A DNA stretch of 64,000 bases, taken from assembly GCF_034661235.1 (NCBI RefSeq), contig NZ_CP141059.1:2107501-2171500 (forward strand). Reading direction: 5' to 3'. Shown piece after piece: positions 1 to 8,737 of the stretch; the stretch's first letter is position 1, and each line of letters begins with the position of its first letter. The position numbers were made by a program, and so were the translations under genes. The notes beneath the pieces are model-generated. The model saw only the letters and a list, made by a program, of their open reading frames with translations. It did no database searches and had not been told where the DNA came from. This DNA is from Nocardioides bizhenqiangii (lineage in GTDB: Bacteria; Actinomycetota; Actinomycetes; Propionibacteriales; Nocardioidaceae).

Positions 1-1
1 G

Positions 2-886
2 GCCGCGGCGGCGCTCGCGCGGTCGCTGGCGGACGGCGACGCGGCGCCGTTCCACGGCATCAGGTTCAAGAGCTTCGAGGCGCCCACCCGCGCCCGTGGC
101 GTCCGCACCCTGCACCAGTTCGTCGGCGAGTTCGCGGCGGCGGCCGGGGCTCTGGGGGAGGGCTTCGTGCTGACGCTGCCCAAGGTGACCTCGGTGGACC
201 AGGTGGAGGCGATGGTGGTCGCCTGCGCCGCCGTCGAGGAGGCGCATGGCCTTGCTCCCGGGGCCCTCCGGTTCGAGATCCAGGTCGAGACCCCGCAGTC
301 CGTGCTCGGCGCCGACGGCACCGTCCTCGTCGCGCGCATGATCCACGCCGCCGACGGGCGGTGCACCGGCCTGCACTACGGCACCTACGACTACTCCGCC
401 TCGTGCGGCATCGCCGCGGGATACCAGAGCATGGAGCATCCCGCCGCCGACCACGCCAAGGCGGTGATGCAGGTCGCCGCGGCCGGCACCGGCGTCTTCG
501 TGTCCGACGGCTCCACCAACGTGCTCCCGGTGGGAGACAGGGACGCCGTCCACGCGGGCTGGCGGCTGCACGCCCGGTTGGTCCGCCGGTCGCTGGAGCG
601 GGGCTTCTACCAGGGGTGGGACCTGCATCCCGCACAGCTGCCGAGCCGGTTCGCCGCAACTTATGCGTTCTACCGCGAGGGACTTCCCAGCGCGGCCGCC
701 CGGCTGCGCGCCTATCTCGGCGGCGGCGACTCCGGTTTCCTGGACGAGCCCGCGACCGCGACGGCCCTCGCCGGTTTCGTGCTCCGAGGCGTCGAGTGCG
801 GGGCGGTCGACGACTCCGAGGTCGAGCGACTAGTCGACGCCGACCGCGACCGGCTCGCGGGGCTCGCCCGCCGCCGGCAGGGCTAG
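2..886 (+). CDS. DUF6986-type aldolase-like protein (5' end outside window)
   Basis: The reading frame is open from base 2 and ends in TAG, so about 294 C-terminal residues are present and the N-terminus lies upstream. The sequence resembles the HpcH/HpaI aldolase and citrate lyase beta superfamily, in the branch annotated DUF6986 in actinobacteria. Visible pieces are FEIQVETPQSVLG, with the acidic residue used for metal or substrate binding in TIM-barrel lyases, the strand TGLHYGTYDYS and the GFYQGWDLHPAQLPSR segment. Its substrate is not known to me. Its stop overlaps the stop of the convergent minus-strand cyclase gene by two bases. Family assignment is fairly sure; function is not. Confidence 0.8.
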   Translation, partial: AAAALARSLADGDAAPFHGIRFKSFEAPTRARGVRTLHQFVGEFAAAAGALGEGFVLTLPKVTSVDQVEAMVVACAAVEEAHGLAPGALRFEIQVETPQSVLGADGTVLVARMIHAADGRCTGLHYGTYDYSASCGIAAGYQSMEHPAADHAKAVMQVAAAGTGVFVSDGSTNVLPVGDRDAVHAGWRLHARLVRRSLERGFYQGWDLHPAQLPSRFAATYAFYREGLPSAAARLRAYLGGGDSGFLDEPATATALAGFVLRGVECGAVDDSEVERLVDADRDRLAGLARRRQG

Positions 887-2400
887 GAGCCCGAGCGGGC
901 GCCGCGGGCCCGCGTCGTACGACGCAGCGCGTGCCCGAACTGCGCACTCAGCCGCGGTGAGGCTCGGCCGATCTTCGCCGCCCGCGCGACCGCACGGTCC
1001 GAGGCGGTCGAGCTCGGGGCATTGGGTGCCACCGGGTAGGCCGCCTCCGGCGCGGTCCGTACGCCGGACACGCCCTCGCTGGCAGCCAGCAGCTGCCAGG
1101 TGCCGGGGACCCCCTTGAGCTCGTGGACACCGCGGTCCTCGAACCCGATGGGCGAGCCGAGCACCAGGTCGCGGACGGCAGCGGAGACGAGCACCTCCCC
1201 GCCCCTCGCCTTCGCGGCGATCCGCGCGCCGAGGTGCACGGCCATGCCCCCGAGGTCGTTGCCGAGCAGCTCGCACTCCCCGGTGTGGACACCAGCGCGG
1301 ATCTGGACACCCAGCTCGTCCTGCGCATCGCGCACGATGCTCAGCGCAGCCCGGATCGCCCGGGCCGGGCCGTCGAAGCGCGCGAACGCTCCGTCACCCA
1401 TCGACTTCACGACGGCGCCACCGGCTTGCGCGACCTCCCGGCGTACCAGCGCGTCGTGGCGCTCGAGGAGGGAGCGCCAGCGGGCGTCGCCCAGCTCGCC
1501 GGCCAGGTCGGTGGAGCCGACGATGTCGGTGAACAGCATGGTGACGAGCGCCCGGGTCACCTCGTGGGGGACCTGGGCCCCGGTGAAGAACTCCTCCAGG
1601 GCGTCGAGCATCGTCTCGGACTCGCCGAGCCACGGTAGGTGGCTGGTGCCCGGCAGCTCCAGCATCCGCGCACCCGGGATCCGCTCCGCGAGGTCGCGCC
1701 CCGCATCCAGCGGGACGGCCTCGTCGCGCCGGTGGACCACCAGGGTCGGACAGGTGATCGACGACAGCACATGGGTCACGTCGATGGCCACTGCCGCCTG
1801 GAGGAGTGCGCTGGCCATCGCCGGACTGGCGGCGAGGCGCTCGTACAGACCGAGGCTCTCGCGCATCGCCGTGTCGTGGGCGAGGTCCGGCGCGAACAGG
1901 TCGAGCATCCGTCCCTCGCCCCAGTGCTCGTGGATGTCGGCGAAGGTCGCGAGCACCTCGTCCACCCTGGGGAGCAGATGTGGGAGGTAGTCGTCGCCCG
2001 GGAAACGGGCGAAGCTGCCGAAGAGGGCGAGCGCGGTGGTGCGCTCGGGATAGGTCGCGGCGAAGAGCATGCTCAACGGGCCGCCCTCGGAGAAGCCGAG
2101 CAGTGCGGTGTGCTCCGACCCGACCGCGTCGAGGACCGCGTGCAGGTCCTCCATCCGTTCGTCCATGGCGGGCAGACCGGGGGCGGGGTCGGACAGCCCC
2201 GTACCGCGCTTGTCGTAGAGGATCAACCGGGAGAAGGAGGCGAGCCGCTGCATGAACCGGGTGGTCTCCGGGAGCATCCACCACAGGTCCAGGTGGGAGA
2301 CGTAGCCAGGCGTCATCACCAGGTCGATCGGACCGTCGCCGACGACCTGGTAGGCGATCCGGATGTCGTCGTTCCGGGCGTACCCCGTCTTCGGCCGCAT
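883..2400 (-). CDS. Alpha/beta-hydrolase fused to a class III adenylate/guanylate cyclase domain
   Basis: The product is 505 residues from the ATG at 2400, which has GAGGATGGGG upstream; an ATG at 2448 is possible but adds an unlikely tail. Residues 1-275 form an alpha/beta hydrolase with a GFSEGG nucleophile elbow (Ser104) and likely Asp226 and His254. Residues 285-450 form a class III nucleotide cyclase: FTDIVGST carries the first metal Asp, and VVKSMGDG carries the substrate Lys and second metal Asp. The usual N-x3-R transition-state motif reads HLGAR, so Asn is replaced by His. This architecture is common in actinobacteria and probably makes cAMP in response to a hydrolase-domain ligand. 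It is the last gene after the LuxR regulator (99 bp gap). Confidence 0.88.
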   Translation of the reverse strand: MRPKTGYARNDDIRIAYQVVGDGPIDLVMTPGYVSHLDLWWMLPETTRFMQRLASFSRLILYDKRGTGLSDPAPGLPAMDERMEDLHAVLDAVGSEHTALLGFSEGGPLSMLFAATYPERTTALALFGSFARFPGDDYLPHLLPRVDEVLATFADIHEHWGEGRMLDLFAPDLAHDTAMRESLGLYERLAASPAMASALLQAAVAIDVTHVLSSITCPTLVVHRRDEAVPLDAGRDLAERIPGARMLELPGTSHLPWLGESETMLDALEEFFTGAQVPHEVTRALVTMLFTDIVGSTDLAGELGDARWRSLLERHDALVRREVAQAGGAVVKSMGDGAFARFDGPARAIRAALSIVRDAQDELGVQIRAGVHTGECELLGNDLGGMAVHLGARIAAKARGGEVLVSAAVRDLVLGSPIGFEDRGVHELKGVPGTWQLLAASEGVSGVRTAPEAAYPVAPNAPSSTASDRAVARAAKIGRASPRLSAQFGHALRRTTRARGARSGS

Positions 2401-2499
2401 CGTCCCCATCCTCGGCTCGGCGCGAAAGTCATCTCCATTGCACAACACCTTCGACCGGGTGTCCGAGGAGTACGGAAATCCTTGCGAAGGAGAGCGCGG

Positions 2500-4128
2500 T
2501 CAGGTGAGCCCGTGGTCGAAGGCGTACGCAGCCGCGGCGGTCCGGGAAGTGACGTCCAGCTTGGTGAAGATGTTGCTCAGGTGCCGCGCGACCGTCTTCT
2601 CGCTCAGGAACAGGGCCGCGGCGATCTCCGGGTTGGACAGGCCGGTGGCGACCAGCCGCAGCACCTCGGCCTCTCGCGCGGTGAGGCCGCCCGGCAGCGG
2701 GCCAGGTGCCAGCAGCTGCTCGACTGCTTGCGCCTCCGGGCCGGCTCCCAGCGCGGCGAGGGAACGGGCCGCACTCCCCATCTCGGCGGCCGCGGACTCC
2801 TCGTCGCCCACTCCGCGGAGCGCGCGACCCAGGAGGACCTGGGTCCGGGCGGTCTCGTAGGGCCAGTCCAGCTCGCGCCACTGCTGGAGCGCCGTGCGCA
2901 GCGGTGCCAGGGCATCCGCGGGCCGGCCGTCGGCGAGGGCGAGCGCGCCGACCGCGTGGCCGGCCATCGCGCTGAGCGAGCTCGACTCGAACGCTTCGCC
3001 GACCTCGACCAGCTCGGCGACCAGGGGACGCGCGGTCTCCAGCTCGTTGCCGGCGAGGAGCACTTCGATCGCGCCGGGCAGCAGCTGCGAGCGGTGGATG
3101 GGGTCGCGTGGCTCGCCGAGCAGCCGGCGCACAGCAGCGCACGCCGCCTGGGTGCGTCCGCGATCGAGGGACAGCAACGCCTGGGCGGGTTGGGGGTCGT
3201 GACCGAAGCCGATCGCCTGCTCGAACGCGGCCTCGGCCGCGTCGTACTCCCCGCGGATGCGCAGCAGGCCGCCCTTCTCGGCGTACGCCAGACCGGCCGC
3301 GCCAGGCGTGCCGGAGGCGACGTAGCGCGCGATCGCGCCGTCGAGCTCCGCGATCGCCTCGTCGAAGGCACCGCGGACCCGCATCACCTGCCCGCGGTGA
3401 ACAGCGCACTGACCCGTGAACGGCACCAGGCCCACCTGGGAGCTGCACCAGGTGGTCAACGCCGTCGTCCACTGCGCCACCCTGCCGAAGTCCGAGATCT
3501 CCTGGCACGCCTCGATCGACGAGCAGTAGGTCTGCCCGGCGAAGACCGGGGACACCTCGCCCGTGGTCACCCCCACCATCGCCTCGTCGAGCAGCCGCAC
3601 CCCTTCGGGCACCCGAGCCAGGTACAGCAGGCAGCGGCCCTGGCACATCAGGCCGGTGGCGAGCAGGTCGCCGTTCGCGAACCGCCTGCCGTAGGACGTG
3701 AGGGTGACGGCCTCGTCGAGTGCAGTGACCGGGTCACCGCCGAGGATGTGCCCGAGCATCCGGAAGAACAGGAAGTAGCCGTGCTCGACGGTGTCCTCCT
3801 CGAAGGTCTCCAGCAGCCGGTCGGCACGCGAGATCCAGCCATTGGCGACGGCGACCTCGCCGCGGTCCATCAGCGTCATCGCCAGCCAGAAGGCGCAGCG
3901 GACCGCGGCCTGCTGGTCGCCGGCGTCGAGGTGGGCCTGGTAGGCCCGTTGGAGCGCCTGGATGCAGTCGTTGTGGCGGCCGACGAGGAACGCTGCCGTG
4001 GCGAGGTCGGCGAAGTCGGCGGCCAGGAGCGCATCGCTCCCGGCTGCCGAGAGACCTTCGTATGCCGCGACCCAGTCGCGCCGGTCGAAGGCCTCGCGTG
4101 CCCGCAGCAGCTCTTCGACGACATCCAC
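2500..4128 (-). CDS. LuxR-family transcriptional regulator with TPR-like N-terminus
   Basis: The product has 542 residues. The last 65 form a LuxR/NarL-type winged HTH ([20 protein letters not shown] then [14 protein letters not shown]). The preceding 470 residues are Ala/Leu-rich helical repeats that read as degenerate TPRs; I see no Walker A motif, so this is not a full LAL/MalT ATPase regulator. The start follows the stop of the upstream flavin monooxygenase by only 6 bp, so the two are co-transcribed. It probably regulates this operon, but the ligand is unknown. Confidence 0.88.
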   Translation of the reverse strand: MDVVEELLRAREAFDRRDWVAAYEGLSAAGSDALLAADFADLATAAFLVGRHNDCIQALQRAYQAHLDAGDQQAAVRCAFWLAMTLMDRGEVAVANGWISRADRLLETFEEDTVEHGYFLFFRMLGHILGGDPVTALDEAVTLTSYGRRFANGDLLATGLMCQGRCLLYLARVPEGVRLLDEAMVGVTTGEVSPVFAGQTYCSSIEACQEISDFGRVAQWTTALTTWCSSQVGLVPFTGQCAVHRGQVMRVRGAFDEAIAELDGAIARYVASGTPGAAGLAYAEKGGLLRIRGEYDAAEAAFEQAIGFGHDPQPAQALLSLDRGRTQAACAAVRRLLGEPRDPIHRSQLLPGAIEVLLAGNELETARPLVAELVEVGEAFESSSLSAMAGHAVGALALADGRPADALAPLRTALQQWRELDWPYETARTQVLLGRALRGVGDEESAAAEMGSAARSLAALGAGPEAQAVEQLLAPGPLPGGLTAREAEVLRLVATGLSNPEIAAALFLSEKTVARHLSNIFTKLDVTSRTAAAAYAFDHGLT

Positions 4129-4134
4129 GAAGCT

Positions 4135-5238
4135 TCACCTCGAAGCGAGCATAGGACGCTTGCCGGTGCGGGCGCCGATCTTCCGGGCAAGGTACTCCGC
4201 GTCCCGGCCGATGCCCGGGAAGACCATCGAGCTGAACGCGTACTGGAAGGCCAGGCCGCAGAAGAAGAGACCCGGCACGTCGTCGACGACGCCGCGCATC
4301 TCCAGCGGCCAGCCGTCGTCGCCGACCACCGGCAGCTTGATCCAGTCGAAGGTCTGCTTGAAGCCGGTGGCCCAGACGACGTTCTTGACCGGGACGACGG
4401 TGCCGTCGTCGAGGAGCGGCATGCCGTCCTGCACTCCGACCATGCGGGCCGGGTGCCGCTCGACCCCGCGCGCGGTGAGATCCTCGCGGTGGACCCGGAT
4501 CATCGGACCGCCGTGCGCCCGCACCTCGCGGAACTCCTTGCGTCCGATCGGGGTGCGTCGGGTGAGGACGTGCCGCCAGGCGAAGACGACCACCGGGAAG
4601 ATGAGCCTCGCACGCCGCTGCTCGGGCTTGAACGGCAGCTGGCCGGGATCCCGCCCGCACAAGATGACCGGGTTGGTCTCTGCGGCCTCGAAGGCGATGT
4701 CCGTGCCGGAGTGCGAGGCACCCACCACGAGCACCGGTCCGGGCTGGAGGTCCTCGGGACGGTGGTACTCGGTCGAGTGCAGCTGGCGGATCGCCGGGTC
4801 GAGCTGGTCGTGGAAGTCAGGGATGTTGGGCGCCTGCCCGAAGGACCCGGTGGCCACGACCACGTTGTCGCAGATGATCGAGTGGTCGCCGATGCTGAGC
4901 TCGAAGCCGCCGTCGGCACGCTGCTCGAGCGCGTCGACCCGGGTGCTCATCCGCACCGGCAGGTCGAACTTCAGCGCATAACTCTCGAGGAACGCCGCGA
5001 CCTCGTCCTTCTGGGGGAACGACCAGGGGTCGGCGGGGAACGGCATGCCGGGGAGGCCGTCGTACTTCGCCGGGCTGTAGAGCCGCAGCGTGTCCCAGTG
5101 CCGTCGCCAGTTGTCGCCGACCCGGGCGTTGCTGTCGAGGACGACGCAGTCGCGGCCCTGCTTCTTCAGGTGGTACGCCGTGGACAGGCCGGCCTGGCCG
5201 GCGCCGATGATCACGGTCTCGATGTGCTCGGTGGACAT
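4135..5238 (-). CDS. Flavin-containing monooxygenase / NAD(P)-FAD oxidoreductase
   Basis: The product has 367 residues. The ATG at 5238 is preceded by a strong CCAGGAGGAACC ribosome site, which sets the start although the frame stays open upstream. An FAD Rossmann motif GAGQAGLS lies at residues 12-19 and a second dinucleotide motif VVGASHSGTD near the middle, with WATGFKQTFDW near the C-terminal third. These match single-component FAD/NADPH monooxygenases of the CzcO/YhcO group (about 350-400 residues). The substrate is unknown. It is the first gene of a minus-strand operon with the LuxR regulator and the cyclase fusion, which suggests its expression is signal-controlled. Confidence 0.87.
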   Translation of the reverse strand: MSTEHIETVIIGAGQAGLSTAYHLKKQGRDCVVLDSNARVGDNWRRHWDTLRLYSPAKYDGLPGMPFPADPWSFPQKDEVAAFLESYALKFDLPVRMSTRVDALEQRADGGFELSIGDHSIICDNVVVATGSFGQAPNIPDFHDQLDPAIRQLHSTEYHRPEDLQPGPVLVVGASHSGTDIAFEAAETNPVILCGRDPGQLPFKPEQRRARLIFPVVVFAWRHVLTRRTPIGRKEFREVRAHGGPMIRVHREDLTARGVERHPARMVGVQDGMPLLDDGTVVPVKNVVWATGFKQTFDWIKLPVVGDDGWPLEMRGVVDDVPGLFFCGLAFQYAFSSMVFPGIGRDAEYLARKIGARTGKRPMLASR

Positions 5239-5375
5239 GGTTCCTCCTGGTGTCGGGTGAGGCTTCGACGCTAGGAAGCGGGGGGCGTGCACCGCGTCGG
5301 GGAGGATGCCCAGACCGGCTCCGGCCGGATGGGTGGGTTGACCCATCCCGCGGTCACGGGATGCGCGGCTGGATC

Positions 5376-6179
5376 TCAGCGTCGACCCGGCAGGTCGAGA
5401 CGCGTCACCTCGAGTGAGCCGAGATCGACCATCGCCGCGGTGTCCTCCGGCACCGGAGTCCAGCCCTCTGGGTCGATGCCGCTGGAGATGACGTGCGTGG
5501 CGTCCGGGGTGATCCGGTAGTCCATCGCGAAGTAGTCCTCGGTGTGCCGATAGGGGATCTCCTCCTCGGAGGGAAACAGGTTGCGCAGTCCCTTGATCGG
5601 CACCGACGCCTGGCTGTTGATGTGGACGCCGAACATCTGCGCGGGGGTCATCAGCAGCGCGTTCAGGCTCGCCTCGGGGAACTCGCTCGTGAGTACGCCG
5701 AGCGCCTGCCTGAGTCCTTCGGTGTCGTCCCCCCGCTCGGCGATGCACTGCATGACGAACCGGAAGTACCGCTCGCTGTCGGTGTCGCCGCGCAGCGTCG
5801 CTCGAGCCTCCCGGGTGAGCAGGCCTTCGAGCGACCCGAGAGGGGCGATGTGTCCGTTGTGCGCGAATGCGTATCCGCCGTCCACGAACGGGTGGGTGTT
5901 CTGCGGACTCACCGCTAGGCCCGGCGTGGCCCAACGGAGATGCACGATGCCGGCCCGGCCGAGCCGCTGACCGGCAAGTCGGGAGTACGCCAGGTCGTGG
6001 ATGGCCGATCCAGCCGAGGTCACGCTGCGGACCGTGGGGGAGTCCGGGTCCCACCACGCCATGCCCCAGCCGTCGCCGTGCACGGCGGTGAGCGCGGTGA
6101 ACGCGTCGAAGTGCTCCTGCCCCAGGACCTCGACGACCGAGGTCGGACGGCGGGCGACGTAGCCGAGCAGACGACACAT
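5376..6179 (-). CDS. Class II glutamine amidotransferase (EgtC/YafJ type)
   Basis: The product has 267 residues and starts MCRLLGYVARRP, so Cys2 becomes the N-terminal nucleophile after Met removal, as in Ntn-type class II amidotransferases. Family landmarks include HGDGWGMAWW, VHLRWATPG and FAHNGHIAP. Length and motifs match the YafJ/EgtC group; EgtC itself hydrolyses gamma-glutamyl-hercynylcysteine sulfoxide in ergothioneine synthesis, but no other egt gene is visible here, so I do not assign that role. Its ATG overlaps the stop of a 38-codon ORF by one base (TGATG), a sign of translational coupling. Confidence 0.85.
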   Translation of the reverse strand: MCRLLGYVARRPTSVVEVLGQEHFDAFTALTAVHGDGWGMAWWDPDSPTVRSVTSAGSAIHDLAYSRLAGQRLGRAGIVHLRWATPGLAVSPQNTHPFVDGGYAFAHNGHIAPLGSLEGLLTREARATLRGDTDSERYFRFVMQCIAERGDDTEGLRQALGVLTSEFPEASLNALLMTPAQMFGVHINSQASVPIKGLRNLFPSEEEIPYRHTEDYFAMDYRITPDATHVISSGIDPEGWTPVPEDTAAMVDLGSLEVTRLDLPGRR

Positions 6180-6295
6180 CAGGAGTTCGCGCTGATCCGG
6201 CGCGCCAGGACTTCGATGACCGTCTCGATCTCGGCGAGGCCGGCGTCGATGTCCAACGCAGGTGCGAGCTCCTGGGTCGGAGATGTGGATGTCAT
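6179..6295 (-). CDS. Small ORF (38 aa) coupled to the glutamine amidotransferase
   Basis: This short frame encodes MTSTSPTQELAPALDIDAG followed by a helical LAEIETVIEVLARRI segment and a short polar end. It fills the gap between the membrane-protein gene and the amidotransferase, and its TGA overlaps the amidotransferase ATG by one base. The frame is open back to the stop of the upstream gene, so a TTG at 6328 or GTG at 6313 could extend it by up to 11 residues; no candidate start has a clear ribosome site. It could be a real small protein, a leader or precursor peptide acted on by its neighbour, or only a coupling leader. I recognise no family. Confidence 0.5.
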   Translation of the reverse strand: MTSTSPTQELAPALDIDAGLAEIETVIEVLARRISANS

Positions 6296-6340
6296 CTGTT
6301 GTGACGTACCCACGACGTCGACGAGCAACCTGCCCGATGC

Positions 6341-7492
6341 TCAAGCGTTGCGAAGATCGGCTGGACGGAGGGCGCGCACCGGAAGCCCGACGACGTACTC
6401 CAGCGGTCCGCGCCGCCCCCGGGCGACGAATGCCGCGCCGATCGCCAGCAGCACGAGCACGTGCCAGCCGTAGGCCCGGGGATCGTCCGGTGGCCACACC
6501 TCCGGTGTGCGCAGCACGACGTGCAGGCTGTAGAGGGTGAGCGTCATCGTGCCGGCGCCGAACAGCACGGCCAGGAAGGTCACCCCGGCGTCGGGCAGCG
6601 CACGCTCGATGAGCAGGCAGACCGCGATGACGAGGAGCGCACTGCCGATGGTCTGCGCGAGGTCGAACGGCGTCGCACTGTGCGGCGCGACCAGCAGCAG
6701 CCACGACCAGTCGCCGTCCGCGGGCGTGGTGCCGAACATCCCGCGGGCGTACTGGTCGCTGACCGCGGGGTCGGTCACGGCGCGCGAGACCTGGGTCGCG
6801 AGGACCGCGAGTGCCAGGCCTCCGCCGGCGAGCGCGAGGAGGAGACGACGGTTGCGGAGGTCGCAACGACCGAGCGCCATGCCCGCCAGCAGGTAGGCCA
6901 GCCACGGGACCGCCGGGTAGTAGCCGGTGAACAGCAGCTCGCTGGCCAGCCGGCCGGGATCGCCGAGCTGGTCGACGGCGGGGCTCGCGAACCCGCGCAC
7001 CGGAAGATCCGGACGGACCAGGTGGGAGACGACGGGCGCCAGCACGACCCACCCGGCGGCGAGCAGCGCGAGCGTGCGGGCGCGCAGTCCGACGAACGGA
7101 AGTCCGAGCAGGAACAGCACGCCGTAGTAGGTGAGGATGATCGCCAGTCCGCTGTCCGGCTCAGCGAGAGCGAGGCCGAGCCCGGCGATCAGCAGCGACC
7201 GGACGGCGAGCCCCGCGGACGCACGCACCCGGTCCCGGCCGCGGGCCGGCTCCCGTCCGCCGGTCATCAGTGCGAGGCTGACCCCTGCGAGGACGGCGAA
7301 CAACGCCGACGCCCGCCCGCCGGCCAGCCACTGGCTGAAGGACAGGTCGCCCTCGGGCGTGAAGTCGAGCAGGACGTGCGTGGCGACCATCCCCAGGAGC
7401 GCCAGGCACCGGGCCACGTCGAGCCCCACCAGTCGGCCGGGCCGGGCCGGCCCGGCCGCCGCAGGGACGACGTCCGCCGTACGCGACGTCAC
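6341..7492 (-). CDS. Multi-pass membrane protein, HGSNAT/DUF1624-DUF418-like
   Basis: The product has 383 residues from a GTG that overlaps the serA stop (GTGA). It begins with LVGLDVARCLALLGMVATH, the N-terminal signature of the heparan-alpha-glucosaminide acetyltransferase-like and DUF418 membrane families. About ten hydrophobic segments follow, interrupted by short Arg-rich loops, and the C-terminus is Arg-rich. Members are membrane-bound acyltransferase-like proteins of mostly unknown substrate. Coupling to serA and to the downstream small ORF and amidotransferase suggests a shared transcript, though serA may simply be the upstream driver. Confidence 0.8.
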   Translation of the reverse strand: MTSRTADVVPAAAGPARPGRLVGLDVARCLALLGMVATHVLLDFTPEGDLSFSQWLAGGRASALFAVLAGVSLALMTGGREPARGRDRVRASAGLAVRSLLIAGLGLALAEPDSGLAIILTYYGVLFLLGLPFVGLRARTLALLAAGWVVLAPVVSHLVRPDLPVRGFASPAVDQLGDPGRLASELLFTGYYPAVPWLAYLLAGMALGRCDLRNRRLLLALAGGGLALAVLATQVSRAVTDPAVSDQYARGMFGTTPADGDWSWLLLVAPHSATPFDLAQTIGSALLVIAVCLLIERALPDAGVTFLAVLFGAGTMTLTLYSLHVVLRTPEVWPPDDPRAYGWHVLVLLAIGAAFVARGRRGPLEYVVGLPVRALRPADLRNA

Positions 7493-8685
7493 CAGGTGCG
7501 CGCCCAGAGGCAGGGGTCCGAGCGGCGAAGCTTGTCGACGGCCTCGGCCGCAAGGGGCTCGGTCGAATCGGTGACGACGTAGCCGAGGTCGTCCCTGGTC
7601 GAGAGATGTTGGTCGACCACGTTGCCGCCGGCCGCGGCGAGGACGGCGTTGAGATCGGCCAGCACACCAGGGACGTTGTGGTGCAGGAAGCCCAGCCGTC
7701 GCCCGGACGTCGCCAGCGGGGGAGGGAGGACCGGCGGAAGGTTGACCGACAGCGCCGTGCTCCCCTCGAGCGCGAAGCGGACGAGCTTCTCGGCCACGAA
7801 CCAGCCGATCTCCTCCTGCGCCTCCTGGGTGGAGCCGCCGACGTGAGGCGTCAGGATGACGTTGTCGAGACCGCGCAGCACGGACTCGAACGCGTCGCCC
7901 TGAGCCTTGGGCTCCACGGGGAAGACGTCGACGGCCGCACCCGCGATGTGACCCGACAGCAGGTGGTCTCGGAGCGACTCGTAGTCCACCACCATGCCGC
8001 GCGAGGCGTTGATGAAGAGGGACCTCGGCTTCATCGCCGCGAACTCCGAGGCGCCGAAGAACCCGGCGTTGCCGGGCCGCCCGTCGACGTGGAGGCTGAC
8101 GACGTCGGCGACCTCGAGCAGCTCCGTGAGCGACCGGGTACGACGCGCGTTCCCGTGCGCCGGCCGGTCCGCCTTGTCGTAGAACACGACCCGCATTCCG
8201 AGCGCCTCGGCAAGGTTCGACAGCTGCGTGCCGATGTTGCCGTAGCCCACGATGCCCAGGGTTCGGCCGCGCACCTCGTGGCTGCCGCGCGCCGACTTGT
8301 CCCACACGCCGTCGTGCATCCGCTGCGTCTTCTCCGGGAGCCGCCGGGCGAGCGCGATGATCTCGCCGATCACGAGCTCGACCACGCTGCGGGTGTTGGA
8401 GTAGGGCGCGTTGAACACCCCGATGCCCCGCTTCGCCGCGGCAGCCAGGTCGACCTGGTTGGTGCCGATGCAGAAGCAGCCGATCGCCTCGAGGTCCGAC
8501 GCCGCCTCCAGGACGCGTGCGGTCACCGTCGTGTTCGAGCGGATCCCGAGCAGGCTGACACCCGGGAGGGACTCGACCAGCTCGTCCTCGGACAGCGCGC
8601 CGGGACGCAGGTCCACCTCGTAACCGCGGCTGCCGAGGATCTCGGCGGCCGCCGGATGGATGTTCTCCAGGACGAGTGCCTTCAT
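7489..8685 (-). CDS. serA: D-3-phosphoglycerate dehydrogenase
   Basis: The product has 398 residues and catalyses the first step of serine synthesis, oxidation of 3-phosphoglycerate with NAD. It has the D-2-hydroxyacid dehydrogenase fold: GIRSNTTV, the NAD-binding GIVGYGNIG, the INASRGMVVD strand and the catalytic His in ILTPHVGGS. A C-terminal ACT domain (LGFLHHNVPGVLADLNAVL onward) is the serine-sensing module, giving the roughly 400-residue E. coli-like layout, not the longer mycobacterial one. The ATG at 8685 is supported by a TACGGT box 6 nt upstream, so the mRNA is probably leaderless. Confidence 0.93.
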   Translation of the reverse strand: MKALVLENIHPAAAEILGSRGYEVDLRPGALSEDELVESLPGVSLLGIRSNTTVTARVLEAASDLEAIGCFCIGTNQVDLAAAAKRGIGVFNAPYSNTRSVVELVIGEIIALARRLPEKTQRMHDGVWDKSARGSHEVRGRTLGIVGYGNIGTQLSNLAEALGMRVVFYDKADRPAHGNARRTRSLTELLEVADVVSLHVDGRPGNAGFFGASEFAAMKPRSLFINASRGMVVDYESLRDHLLSGHIAGAAVDVFPVEPKAQGDAFESVLRGLDNVILTPHVGGSTQEAQEEIGWFVAEKLVRFALEGSTALSVNLPPVLPPPLATSGRRLGFLHHNVPGVLADLNAVLAAAGGNVVDQHLSTRDDLGYVVTDSTEPLAAEAVDKLRRSDPCLWARTW

Positions 8686-8691
8686 GCCCAC

Positions 8692-8697
8692 ACCGTA
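8692..8697 (-). promoter_or_regulatory. -10 box of leaderless serA
   Basis: On the minus strand TACGGT lies 6 nt before the serA ATG, the spacing expected when transcription starts at the start codon. A plus-strand TAGTCT at 8705-8710 could serve the divergent nitroreductase gene. I see no clear -35 element for either. Confidence 0.45.
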
Positions 8698-8737
8698 GGG
8701 GTCGTAGTCTGCGGCGATCGACCGGGAGAGGACGAAC

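Noticed and set aside
1639..5274. 1211-residue plus-strand open frame
   Set aside because: It runs antisense to the cyclase, LuxR and monooxygenase genes, has the Arg/Gly/Val-rich look of a shadow frame and no recognisable domain.
5376..6179. Naming the amidotransferase egtC
   Set aside because: No egtA, egtB, egtD or egtE gene is adjacent, and the YafJ family is broader than EgtC.
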